A stretch of DNA of 56,485 nt, from the NCBI RefSeq assembly GCF_014648475.1, contig NZ_BMRE01000052.1, forward strand, positions 1 through 56,485, read 5' to 3'. The notes beneath the pieces are model-generated. The model saw only the letters and a list, made by a program, of their open reading frames with translations, did no database searches and was not told where the DNA came from. Numbering within the stretch: the first letter of the stretch is position 1; each line of letters starts with the position of its first letter. Made by a program: the position numbers and the translations under genes. Positions 1 through 7,528 of the stretch are shown piece after piece. This DNA is from Lentzea flava (GTDB lineage Bacteria > Actinomycetota > Actinomycetes > Mycobacteriales > Pseudonocardiaceae).

Positions 1-295
1 CCACGACATGCCGCCCGAGCTGCACATCTTCGGCAGGGCCGCTTAACTTAGCGGCATTGAGGTCCAGCCACCTTGCTGCACACCGCGCGCGGGATGTTCC
101 CGTTGGGGTTCTACCTCTACGAGCAGGTCTCCGATCGCGTCTGCGCAATCGATCTTCGCGGTTGAAGTAGATGGGCAGGAATTACTAAAGCGGACTAGTG
201 GTCCTGTCAGGGTCTTTCTCTTTATGCAGTTGATTCCGATGGTGAAGACGAACTATTCGTCGTGTACCAGGATAAGGACTGTAAGCCGTCAGACT
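1..295. other. Edge region without a recognisable intact gene
   Basis: Bases 2-46 on the plus strand read as an open frame ending in HIFGRAA and a TAA stop, which could be the last codons of a gene entering from outside the window, but this is too short to identify. From 47 to 295 I see no convincing coding frame, and base composition is more AT-rich than the rest of the window, as in the decayed mobile region that follows. Confidence 0.3.
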
Positions 296-508
296 TGACG
301 GCAGCGATGACGGCAACGAGGCCTAACAACCACATCCGCCTAATGCCTCCAACGCTCCTCGAACTTCGGTGAACCTGTCAGCACTGCGACACTCGGTATG
401 ACTTCGAACCAAGGGGTCGCAGGTTCGAATCCTGCCGGGTGTACCAAAGATAGATGATGTAAGTCTTGCAATGATTGAAGGCTGTGACGGCAGTCCTTGA
501 CGGCAACG
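296..508 (+). other. Attachment-site region: tRNA 3'-end core with arm-type repeats
   Basis: A tRNA 3' end without its 5' half lies at about 413-446: a T-arm with loop TTCGAAT, then an acceptor strand ending in ACCA. No matching 5' acceptor strand precedes it, so it is a fragment rather than a gene. TGACGGCA followed after 4-5 bases by TGACGGCAACG occurs on both sides, at 296-303/308-318 and 485-492/498-508. Integrases of the pSAM2 type use a tRNA 3' end as the crossover core and such repeats as arm sites. A tyrosine recombinase remnant starts immediately downstream on the minus strand, in agreement. The tRNA isotype cannot be told from the fragment. Confidence 0.6.
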
Positions 509-860
509 CGGGCTTCCTGCTGCTCGCATGAGCAACCGCTCCATTTTTTCGAGCGCTGCTGTTCGAGTCTCCATACTTGCGTGTTGATATATCTGCTGTG
601 TCGTTGACACATGCGCGTGGCCGAGAATCAGTTGTATATCGCGGTCAGGTACGCCCAGGTCTTTGAGTAGCGTAGCCGTCGTGTGTCGAACATGATGCAG
701 CTTGATGCTGCGGACTCTATTCCGCTTGCATAGCAGCTTGAACAAGCGTGAATAGTTTTTAGGGTCAATCGGGGTATCGTTCCCGGTTGTGAAAACCAGG
801 CCCGTTGCAAATCCGTGCTGGTCCCGATGTGCGCGCAGGACGCCCCTGACAAAGGAGGCT
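447..860 (-). pseudogene. Tyrosine recombinase (integrase), 5'-truncated
   Basis: The minus strand encodes the C-terminal catalytic part of a phage-type integrase. The box LHHVRHTTATLLKDLGV carries the H-x-x-R pair, LILGHAHVSTT gives the next His, and QQIYQHA supplies the Tyr nucleophile, followed by the usual helix ending near LEKMERLL. The N-terminal arm-binding domain, the core-binding domain and the first catalytic Arg are missing. Similarity stops near 850-860, where an unrelated HTH fragment on the other strand begins. The frame also runs on through the att core to a stop near 323 without family resemblance. It sits next to its probable attachment site but should be inactive because half the protein is absent. 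Confidence 0.8.
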
Positions 861-861
861 G

Positions 862-965
862 GTCGAGGCGTTCGAGTCCGGCACACCCAAGTGGAAGCTT
901 GCCGAGCAGTACGGCGTGAGTGAGAGCAGCGTCAAGCGGCTCGTTCGCAAGCATCGCGCCCGTAC
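862..965 (+). pseudogene. Resolvase-type helix-turn-helix fragment
   Basis: An open stretch with no start codon reads LVEAFESGTPKWKLAEQ and then YGVSESSVKRLVRKHRAR. This is the trihelical HTH found at the C-terminus of serine recombinases and in small actinobacterial DNA-binding proteins. It lacks everything upstream and joins directly to an excisionase-like scrap, so it is debris of the mobile region. A second piece ending in RLSEADVRLLLR near 1200-1235 looks like the segment that normally precedes this HTH. Confidence 0.5.
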
Positions 966-1006
966 TTCTGACGATTCCGGAAGTCTGCGCGATGCTCCGC
1001 GTGAGC
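962..1006 (+). pseudogene. Excisionase-like N-terminal fragment
   Basis: The frame VLLTIPEVCAMLRVS matches the start of the MerR-like HTH of small excisionases (HTH_17/AlpA type), in which this motif is followed by an S-x-x-T-x-x-R-W segment. Here the sequence breaks off at about 1006 and runs into a hairpin. Only about 15 residues remain, so the assignment rests on the motif and on the mobile-element context. Confidence 0.4.
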
Positions 1007-1007
1007 C

Positions 1008-1037
1008 AAGGCCGTCCACTCCAAAGTGGACGGCCTT
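1008..1037 (+). terminator. Perfect 13-bp hairpin with T run
   Basis: AAGGCCGTCCACT at 1008-1020 is repeated as its exact reverse complement at 1025-1037, with a 4-base loop and TTT at the end of the stem. It has the form of an intrinsic terminator and marks the end of the excisionase-like scrap. Confidence 0.7.
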
Positions 1038-1046
1038 TGACGTGCT

Positions 1047-1274
1047 GTGGACCTCGTGACGGCTTACTCCAACCGCCTGGACCTCGCGTCATCGCTGGTC
1101 ACGGCATTGGATCAGCTTCAGCAGGCACGAGCCGACGACACGACTACATCGGACAGCGTGCGTTCGACTGGGCGCGGCACCCGACAGTGGCGGGTCAGCG
1201 ACCGACTGAGCGAGGCAGACGTGCGTCTCCTTCTTCGTTGCCAGTACAGCAGCGAAGTACAGCAGTGCTACTGA
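1047..1274 (+). pseudogene. Remnant of a recombinase-associated small protein
   Basis: An open frame of about 75 codons starts at GTG: residues include DLVTAYSNRLDLASSLV, then WRVSDRLSEADVRLLL. The final part is the kind of segment that precedes the HTH in actinobacterial recombinase-associated proteins, but the HTH itself is absent here (a copy lies upstream at 862-965). The last ten codons have no resemblance to the family. I read it as a displaced N-terminal half, not a functional gene. Confidence 0.35.
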
Positions 1275-1283
1275 TCGAGACTC

Positions 1284-1838
1284 TCACCAAGCCGCTTTGA
1301 GCGCGTCCCGCGTCTTCTGCGAGGACGCTTGCGCGTAGATCTTCCATCGTCACGGAGAATTCGGCATGGCGCAGGATGGCCATGATCACACGCGGGTGCA
1401 CGTCGAGGTCGACCAGCAGCGTTCAGCAGGATCGGCGTCCGTCATGGACCGTGATCTTGCGGACCCCGGAGCGGGCAACCCTGTTGTCCCAGGACCGGTT
1501 GAAGTTCCGGGGATCGATCGGCAGCCCGAACTTGGTTGTGAAGACGAGGTCCGACTTGTGTCACGCCGTGTCTGCTTCCTTCCGATCTGAGCTGTTGCCG
1601 TCTCCGCTCCTCAAGCGCCGCTACGACGATCGATGGCAGCGGCAACGTGTCTCCGAGGCGTCTGTTTTCGTTTCGCGGTGCAGCAGCTCCTCACCGGCCC
1701 CGTTGGAGCTGGTGAGTCACCGCAAACTCGCATGCTCGAAGTCGGGCGCGCCCCAAGCGAGCCCGAGGATCGCACCCTTCCGGAGGCCGAACACAGCGGT
1801 TGGACTCGTCCGGGTATCGGGCCGACATGATCCGCATA
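1284..1838 (-). pseudogene. Second tyrosine recombinase, frameshifted and with stops
   Basis: Reading the minus strand and switching frames gives a near-continuous actinobacterial integrase: a GLRKGAILGLAW box with the first catalytic Arg, then THQLQR, ETKTDAS, LPLPSIVVAALEERRRQQ, DLVFTTKFGLPIDPRNFN, VHPRVIMAILRHAEFSVTME and, after one extra base, IYAQASSQKTRDALKAAW with a TGA stop near 1284. At least two in-frame TGA codons (before KSDLVF and before TLLVDLDV) and several frameshifts destroy it, and the block that should hold the HxxR box is also damaged. It differs clearly from the integrase remnant at 447-860, so two integration events are represented. Its 5' side ends near the IS256 remnant. 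Confidence 0.75.
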
Positions 1839-1874
1839 CCCGTATTGAGGATCGCACCATGAGCGTTAGCGAGG

Positions 1875-2625
1875 CCGGCCAACCAGCGGCAGGCCGAGCA
1901 ACGCGTTCGCTGGACGCAGCCTGTCCGATGTGGACTTCGCGTATCTGTGGACGGACGGGATCCACGTCAACATCCGCCTAGAAGCACACAAACTCAGCCT
2001 GCTGGTCATGATCGGAACCCGTGCCGATAGCCGCAAGGAACTCGTCGCTCTGGCCGGCGGATACCGTGAATCGACCGAGGCATGGGCTGATCTGCTGCGG
2101 GACTGGGCCCGCCGCGGCACGCGCCCCCGGTACTCGCGGCTGGCGACGGGCCGCTGGGGTTCGGGCGCGTTACGCGAAGTCTTCCCTGAACCCGCGAGCA
2201 GCGCTGCTGGTCCCACAAGGTCGGCAACGTGCTGTCCGCACTGCCGAAGTCTGCGCATCCCGGCGCGAAACTCCCCAAGGCCACCGCGAAGCTCACCGGC
2301 GATCTCGAGGAATTGGTTGCGTTCTACGACTACCCCGCCGAGTATCGGATCCACCTGGGCACCACGAACCTGATCGAGTCCCACCTTCGCCACCGCACCG
2401 AGGTCACAGGGCGGCCCGGCTCCCCCGGCTGCCGTCGGCCTGGCACTCAAACTGATCGAATCCGCCGAGGCCCACTGGCGAGCGGTCAACGTTTCGCAGC
2501 TGGTCGCACTCGTCCGCGTCGGCGCCAGCTTCGAGAACGGCAACTCCTCGAACGATCCGACGAACATGCACACCCATCGGAGCCTAAAGATTTTCATTCA
2601 CCGGTCTTGACCATGGCTCGTTGAC
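1875..2625 (+). pseudogene. IS256-family (mutator type) transposase, degenerate
   Basis: The plus strand holds a broken DDE transposase of the IS256 family. From about 1920 the frame reads DVDFAYLWTDGIHVNIRLEA, then KELVALAGGYRESTEAWADL and ALREVF. After frameshifts it continues with NVLSALPKSAHPGAKLPKA and FYDYPAEYRIHLGTTNLIES, and in a third frame with a segment like the family's ending FENGNS. About 30 residues expected between the HPGAK block and the AFYDYP block are deleted. Sequence near 2600-2625 with the phrase GGTCTTGACCATGGCTC resembles the outer end of such elements. The 5' end of the element is missing. Confidence 0.8.
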
Positions 2626-2845
2626 AACTGTGTTCGACTGATTGTTTGAACAGACAGACTCGACATGCCCCTAAACCTAAACCCCACATCGTTGGCCAGA
2701 CGGGCACAACTGCGCGACGCTGTGCCTCAGATCTAGGTCAGCTATTGACCTCTCGCAGTACGCCCGCTGTGCTCTGGGTGGCATCGACCGCAAAGCCTGG
2801 TCTTGAACCGGCGGCGGTGGTTCGAACGCAAGAGAGGTTGACAAC
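2626..2845. other. Gap between IS remnant and the PBP gene
   Basis: No coding frame stands out. A weak ribosome binding site GAGAGG lies about ten bases before the GTG of the downstream gene. I could not find a confident promoter. Confidence 0.4.
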
Positions 2846-4426
2846 GTGAAGACGAGAACCCGCCGAATCACCTTGATCGTTGGCCTGACGGTGGTCGCCA
2901 TGCTCGTGACCGCAACTGTGGTGATCTGGACACGCCTGAACTCGTCACGCGCAAGCGGCCTCAATGAGAAGTTGGAGGTGGCGGCCCAAGGTTTCGTTGC
3001 GGCGTTCAACACAGGTGACATCGCTGCGGCCGCCGCTCACACCGACGCCGAACAGATTGCTACCAAGGTTCTCGCCAGGACGAAGACTGGGATGACGGCG
3101 AAGGCAAAGTATGAAGTGCGGCTGGGCACGGTGCCGCTCATCCAAGATCGCATGATGACGGTCAAACTTGCCGCTGACGTTTCGTGGACTCTACCCAGCG
3201 GCTCGCGGTGGAACTACCAAACGACGTTCATCATGAACCGTGACAACGGGCATTGGCGCCTGCACTGGTCACCCACTGTCCTGCATCCGTTGCTGGGCGT
3301 TGATGAGGCGCTGACGTTCCTGCCCAAGGCCAGTGACGGTGTCTTGCGCGACCGCGACGGAGAGCCCATACCGAAAGACACCGGCGACTATGCCAAAGCG
3401 GTGATCCCTGGGGTGAGAACTGCCTTGACCGAGAACGGTGGCGCTGGGTGGCAGGTAGCAGCTGTCGATCCTTCAGGTAGAGTCGTGAACTCGCTGGTGG
3501 AGGAATCCACAGAGGGAACAAAGCCTTTCACTCTCACGTTGGACAAATCTGTGCAGGCTGCGGCACAGGGTGCTCTGGACGCCGTCCAGAAACAAGCCGC
3601 CATCGTGGCGCTCGACGTCGCCAGTGGTGAGATTCTCGCGATTGCGGAAAATCGTTCTGCGCAGGAGGTTGGACCGGTTGCGCTGAGCCTCTTCTTCGAA
3701 CCTGGATCCACCTTCAAAATGGTGACAGCGGCGGCAGCGATGCAACAGAACTCTTTAATCGCTGAAACACAGGTCGAGTGTCCGGGAAAGGTTACGATCG
3801 GCACCCGGCAGATTCCGAACGATGGAGGCTTCGAACTCGGGAAAGTCCCGCTGCGCAAGGCGTTCGCTCAGTCCTGCAACACGACGTTCGGCAAGCTGGC
3901 GGCCGACCTGCCCGGTGACGCATTGCCTAAGACGGCGCTCGGGTTCGGGCTCGGTGCCGACTTCGCCATCGCAGGTATCAGTACGAATACCGCCAAAGTG
4001 CCTTCGGCTCAGGACGTGGCAGCGAAGGTTGAGAACGGTATCGGGCAGGGCAAAGTCCAGGTGACTCCGTTCGGCATGGCGCTCGCCGCCGCGACCGTGG
4101 CTGCAGGCGGGAAGACGCCAACTCCGAAATTGATCCGCGAGATCCCAACGATCAAGAACACCGATCTGCCTGGTCTGGCGCCAAATGTTGCGACTGCGTT
4201 GGGTTCGATGATGCGTGACGTCGTGACCAGTGGTACAGCAACTGCATTGGCGCCTTTCGGTCAGGTACACGGAAAGACTGGGACCGCGCAATTCGGTGAT
4301 GGCAGTCGCGCTCATGGCTGGTTCGTCGGCTATCAACGCAACATGGCCTTCGCTGTATTGATAGTGGACGGAGGTTCCTCGAAAGCCGCGGTTGACGTTA
4401 CGAGGAATTTCCTGTCGGCATTGTGA
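2846..4426 (+). CDS. Class B penicillin-binding protein with MecA-N-like domain
   Basis: The 526-residue product is a membrane-anchored peptidoglycan D,D-transpeptidase. One transmembrane segment (residues 9-28) leads into an NTF2-like MecA-N domain (about 40-150). The transpeptidase domain follows with all three catalytic motifs: S288-TF-K291 in EPGSTFKM, S343-C-N345, and K477-T-G479 in HGKTGTAQF. The family motif GIGQG is at 398-402. No motif is damaged, so the enzyme should act at the outer face of the membrane. The gene starts at GTG with GAGAGG upstream. It is the only intact gene between two IS256 remnants and its third codon positions are visibly less GC-rich than those of the chromosomal genes, which points to acquisition. 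Such PBPs can be low-affinity, beta-lactam-tolerant enzymes, but resistance cannot be read from the sequence. Confidence 0.9.
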   Translation: MKTRTRRITLIVGLTVVAMLVTATVVIWTRLNSSRASGLNEKLEVAAQGFVAAFNTGDIAAAAAHTDAEQIATKVLARTKTGMTAKAKYEVRLGTVPLIQDRMMTVKLAADVSWTLPSGSRWNYQTTFIMNRDNGHWRLHWSPTVLHPLLGVDEALTFLPKASDGVLRDRDGEPIPKDTGDYAKAVIPGVRTALTENGGAGWQVAAVDPSGRVVNSLVEESTEGTKPFTLTLDKSVQAAAQGALDAVQKQAAIVALDVASGEILAIAENRSAQEVGPVALSLFFEPGSTFKMVTAAAAMQQNSLIAETQVECPGKVTIGTRQIPNDGGFELGKVPLRKAFAQSCNTTFGKLAADLPGDALPKTALGFGLGADFAIAGISTNTAKVPSAQDVAAKVENGIGQGKVQVTPFGMALAAATVAAGGKTPTPKLIREIPTIKNTDLPGLAPNVATALGSMMRDVVTSGTATALAPFGQVHGKTGTAQFGDGSRAHGWFVGYQRNMAFAVLIVDGGSSKAAVDVTRNFLSAL

Positions 4427-4446
4427 CCGCAGTCGACACCGCCGCT

Positions 4447-4840
4447 CGGGGCCTGTCAAACGAACGGCATAACTCGGGTTGAAGGAAACTACTTGCGTGC
4501 GGCGGCCAGGCGACCATCGAAGGCGATCTCGGGAGGCTTGAGTGCGGGCTTTCAGTGCATGGTCCAGCCGTTGCGGCCGGTGCCGGTCGGGCCCAGTCAT
4601 GCGACGCATTCGAGCGCGACTTGCTCGTTGGGGAAGTGTCCGTCCGCGAGCCTTCGCGGCGCGGAGGATGCGGGCGTTGACGTTCTCGATGGCGTTGGTC
4701 GAGCAGATCACCCTGCGGATCTCGGGCTCGAAGGCGAGGAACGGCACGAATTCGGCCCAGACTTGTCCCACAACCGCACGATCGCCGGATAGCGGGCCGC
4801 CATGGGTGCGGGCAGGTCCGGCAACTGCGAGGGCTCCGGT
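4447..4840 (-). pseudogene. IS256-family transposase, C-terminal remnant
   Basis: The minus strand carries the last third of an IS256-type transposase: ARYPAIVRLWDK, then in another frame WAEFVPFLAFEPEIRRVICS and TNAIENVNARILRAAKARG, then after a further shift HFPNEQVALECVA and finally EIAFDGRLAAARK with its stop near 4491. Stops and frameshifts inactivate it. Beyond the stop, the phrase CCTGTCAAACGAACGGCA at about 4453-4470 (plus strand) looks like the outer end of the element. The N-terminal two-thirds are missing. It differs from the remnant at 1875-2625, so the pair need not be one composite transposon. Confidence 0.8.
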
Positions 4841-4841
4841 A

Positions 4842-5271
4842 CCAGGGCGCGAAGAAGGCCGCGATCGGACCCGCGCCGGGAGCGAACGCGGGTGCCGCGG
4901 AGTACGCCGCCCACGCGGAACGGATCGCGGCGTCGGCCGAGGCGGGCAACAAGGTCGTGCAGCTCTCCGCGGAGTCCACGAAGCGCATCGCCGATCGGGC
5001 GGAGGCTCGTGAAGCCAACGGCGGTGTGCTGTTCGCCGGCGACAAGATCCGGATGATCCTGCCGCCGCCGGGTGCCACGACGGCGAAGAACATCGGCAAG
5101 GGTGCCACGGTCGACCAGGTGAAGGCGGCCTACCCGAACCTCGTGCAGGAGGACGACAAGACCTTCAACGTGCCGGTGCCGGACAAGCAGGGCACCGTGC
5201 TGGTCTTCCACTTCGCCGACGGCAAGCTGGCAGAGTTCCTGTTGTTCGACTCGGAAGCGCAGTGCGGCTGA
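4842..5271 (+). pseudogene. 5'-truncated gene of unknown function
   Basis: An open frame begins without a start at the edge of the IS256 remnant (LRYQGAKKAAIG) and continues to a stop at 5271. A GTG at 4957 could start a 104-residue protein, but the frame upstream of it is coherent (Ala-rich, EYAAHAERIAASAEAG), so the natural start was probably lost when the IS inserted. The C-terminal part, GKGATVDQVKAAYPNL onward to FADGKLAEFLLFDSEAQCG, has the form of the conserved repeat unit of actinobacterial secreted and lipoprotein proteins with a T-x-x-Q-V-x-x-A-Y-P signature. Function unknown. Confidence 0.5.
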
Positions 5272-5279
5272 GCGGAGCA

Positions 5280-5308
5280 GGGCCGTCCGCCGTAATGTGG
5301 GCGGCCCG
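5280..5308 (+). terminator. Imperfect GC-rich hairpin after the truncated gene
   Basis: GGGCCGTCCGCC and GGGCGGCCC face each other across GTAATGT with one bulged base. It lies 10 bases after the stop of the truncated gene. There is no T run, as is common for actinobacterial terminators. Confidence 0.45.
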
Positions 5309-5359
5309 CTCGTCTATATATCGGCCATAAGCCCGTTCGGCTCCCGAGAGGCTGTGCCC

Positions 5360-5740
5360 ATGAGCGACTCGCCGCAGGACAAGGTGACAGTCCTGTCCGC
5401 TGAAGCCCTTGCCCAGATGAAGTCGTTCCCGTTGCACGGCGACGAACGGCTGCAGAACAAGCTCCTGTGGAAGTCCTCCAGCGGCGACACCATCGTGGGC
5501 CTGATCCAGATGGCACCGGGTGCGCGCGACGTCGGGCACAACCACCCGTCGGCGACGCAGCACACGTGGATCCTCGACGGCACGGTCAGCATCGGCGGCG
5601 TCGAGGCGACGGCGGGCTCGTACGCGTTCGTACCGCCCGGTGTCGACCACGAGACCGTGGCCGGTGATCAGCCCGTCACGATGTTCTACATCTACCAACC
5701 GTTCGCGCCCAAGCACGATCACGACCACGGCGATCACTGA
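5360..5740 (+). CDS. Small cupin-domain protein
   Basis: The 126-residue product is a single-domain cupin. The first cupin motif is seen in GHNHPSATQHTWILDGTV, with His residues and a Glu-position substituted by Asp-Gly turn residues; the second is in YAFVPPGVDHETVAG. Cupins bind a metal ion through such His residues, and small ones act as isomerases, dioxygenases or sensors; the reaction here is not evident. The tail HDHDHGDH is a His/Asp-rich end that could bind metal. I chose ATG 5360 because AGAGG precedes it at a normal distance; an in-frame upstream GTG near 5297 would add a low-complexity leader. A TATATA box at about 5317 is a possible -10. Confidence 0.75.
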   Translation: MSDSPQDKVTVLSAEALAQMKSFPLHGDERLQNKLLWKSSSGDTIVGLIQMAPGARDVGHNHPSATQHTWILDGTVSIGGVEATAGSYAFVPPGVDHETVAGDQPVTMFYIYQPFAPKHDHDHGDH

Positions 5741-5808
5741 GCCTCCGCTCACCCATCTGTGGGGTGAAGTTCGGTGAGGAAAGCGGCCCCCGCAAATAAC
5801 TTTCTCGC

Positions 5809-6354
5809 ATGAGATCTGTGGCCGCCGCGTTATTACTCGTGGCCGTCACCTCCGGCGGAGCAGCGGCGTCGTCCGAGGCCCCCGCCGCGAGGTGCGCGGC
5901 CGCCCGCCCCGTAGTGACCTCGACCGAGACTGCTGTCGAAGCGCGCGTTCTCACCGGCTGCACGGCCGGTGAGCTCGTCGTCTTCCGGGCCGTCTTCGTG
6001 GCCCGCGCCCACGGCACCTCCTGCACCGCGGTCGCGGCGGAACTGGAAGCGGACCCCGCCGGCGTTCCACAGTGGATCCGCGCCCGCCTGGAACTGGCCT
6101 GCCCCCCCGGTGAGAAGGGCCTGCTCGGCTCGCAGATCACCGTGGAGATGTACGGCGCCGGGGACGCCCGCGTCGCCACCTATGACCTCGGCGACGCCTT
6201 CACGGAGAAGAACCCGTCCGCGCGGCACCTGTGGACCGTCGAGCACGTCGCCGGCCTCGGTGATCTGCCGGTCGCACCGGATCCCGCGGTGAAGGCGTCG
6301 GCCGGGGACGGAGGGTCGCGGACGCACGCGAATCACGAGGTCTACGACGGCTGA
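5809..6354 (+). CDS. Secreted protein of unknown function
   Basis: The 181-residue product starts with a short signal peptide (LLLVAVTSGGAAASS), with probable cleavage after an Ala near residue 20. The mature part contains four Cys residues in two spaced pairs, compatible with disulphides outside the cell. It includes an exposed beta-rich segment (ITVEMYGAGDARVATYDLGD). I do not recognise the family. It ends 25 bases before the SEFIR-SseB gene on the same strand, with no terminator between, so the two may be co-expressed, although the next gene has its own promoter-like sequence. Confidence 0.65.
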   Translation: MRSVAAALLLVAVTSGGAAASSEAPAARCAAARPVVTSTETAVEARVLTGCTAGELVVFRAVFVARAHGTSCTAVAAELEADPAGVPQWIRARLELACPPGEKGLLGSQITVEMYGAGDARVATYDLGDAFTEKNPSARHLWTVEHVAGLGDLPVAPDPAVKASAGDGGSRTHANHEVYDG

Positions 6355-6379
6355 GATGCCGGGCTGCCATGATGTGCCG

Positions 6380-7216
6380 ATGCGTCCCGAGGTCTTCGTG
6401 GTCTGGGCGCACACCAGTCCCGGCTGGGACGCTGTGCGCACGCAGGCGTGGCGGGCCACCGTGCACCGGTTCGCCGAGCTGCTGCACCACATCGGCGTGG
6501 ATGCCGACCTCGACCTCTACCACCAGCACGAACCCGTTGACTGGTCGACGTTCTGCCTGCAGCGCATGGAGGACGCCGACCGGATCGTGGTGGCGGTGTC
6601 GTCCGGCTGGAAGCTCGCCTTCAGCGGCCGCAACCCGTTGAGCCGCGGTGCCGAGTACGAGCTCAAACACCTGCGCGGCCTGCTCATGCGCGAGCCGGAA
6701 CTGTTCCAGCGCAAGGTGATCGTCGTCGTGCTGCCGGGCGCCACGACCGACGACATCCCGCCGTCGCTGCACTGCGTGCCGCACTTCGTGGTCGATCCCG
6801 CCGTGCCCGCGTCCGCAGTGGACCTCGAGCACCAGCTGCTCGGGCAGCCGATGTACACCAAGCCCGAGGTCGGCGAGCCGCGGCTGCGGGAGCTGGCGCG
6901 AGCGGGCGATCCCGGGATCGTCGCCGAGCTGCTCAACACCACCGTGTACCTGCCGGATCCCGGCCGTCCAGGGCTGATGGCCACCGCGGTCGAGGGGCAC
7001 GAGCGGTCGGTGCTCGTCTTCACCGGCCTCGACCGGCTGGTGGCCTATCGCGCGCTCAAGGGCCTGCCCTGGGGTGACCGGTGGCTCGAGGTCGAGTGCG
7101 CGGAGCTGCTGCCGTTCGTGGCGCCGCTCGGCGTGGGCGTCGTGGTCGACGCGGGCGCGCCGCTCGACGAGATGGTGTTCGTGTCGGCCCGCGAAATCCG
7201 CGAGCTCACCTGCTGA
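6380..7216 (+). CDS. SEFIR-domain / SseB-like fusion protein
   Basis: The 278-residue protein has two parts. Residues 1-165 look like a SEFIR (TIR-related) domain: PEVFVVWAHTSPGWD as the first strand and loop, a helix with WRATVHRFAELL, DADLDLYHQHEPVDW, and DADRIVVAVSSGWKLAF, then VIVVVLPGA. SEFIR proteins in bacteria often signal or cleave NAD in defence or effector systems. Residues 188-278 resemble the SseB N-terminal fold, with LLNTTVYLPDP, SVLVFTGLDRLVAYRAL, GVGVVVDAGAP and a final MVFVSAREIREL. I chose ATG 6380, since CATGAT lies 7 bases before it, the spacing of a leaderless promoter; an in-frame ATG exists at 6356. It precedes two small type VII-like secretion proteins. Confidence 0.65.
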   Translation: MRPEVFVVWAHTSPGWDAVRTQAWRATVHRFAELLHHIGVDADLDLYHQHEPVDWSTFCLQRMEDADRIVVAVSSGWKLAFSGRNPLSRGAEYELKHLRGLLMREPELFQRKVIVVVLPGATTDDIPPSLHCVPHFVVDPAVPASAVDLEHQLLGQPMYTKPEVGEPRLRELARAGDPGIVAELLNTTVYLPDPGRPGLMATAVEGHERSVLVFTGLDRLVAYRALKGLPWGDRWLEVECAELLPFVAPLGVGVVVDAGAPLDEMVFVSAREIRELTC

Positions 7217-7264
7217 CCCTGTTGTATCGTTCTTCACCAAACTTTCCGGGCTGGGGGAGGTGCC

Positions 7265-7528
7265 GTGAACGGGTTCGCAGTCGACACCGACGAGCTGCGC
7301 GTGCTGGTCCGGCCGCTGCTGCGCGCCACCGAGGACGTCGTCGAACTGGCCCGCCACCCGGACGGGCGTCCCGACCGGTCCCGCGGCGCGCTGTTCGCGG
7401 CTCTCACGCGGTTCCGCGCCGCGGCTGATCACGCGACCGGTGTGCTGGTGCGCGACGTGGACGAGACCGCGTCCCGGCTCGCGGACACCGCACGGCACTA
7501 CGAGCAGGCGGACATCTTCCCGGCGTGA
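7265..7528 (+). CDS. EspC/WXG100-like small protein
   Basis: The 87-residue all-helical protein starts with FAVDTDELRVLVRPLLRATE and ends in LADTARHYEQADIF, the layout of ESX-1 EspC-type and DUF2580-type proteins in which a central break separates two helices and a Y-x-x-x-D/E motif (YEQAD) lies near the C-terminus. Such proteins are partners or substrates of type VII secretion. GTG 7265 is preceded by GGGGGAGG. TATCGT at about 7224 is a possible -10. The stop overlaps the GTG of the next gene, so the two are translationally coupled. Confidence 0.65.
   Translation: MNGFAVDTDELRVLVRPLLRATEDVVELARHPDGRPDRSRGALFAALTRFRAAADHATGVLVRDVDETASRLADTARHYEQADIFPA

Noticed and set aside
371..446. Complete tRNA gene
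   Set aside because: The T-arm and acceptor 3' strand are present, but no pairing 5' acceptor strand or anticodon arm is found within 76 bases.
1875..4840. Composite transposon formed by the two IS256 remnants
   Set aside because: The two transposases are on opposite strands, differ from each other and each lacks one end, so a single mobile unit cannot be shown.
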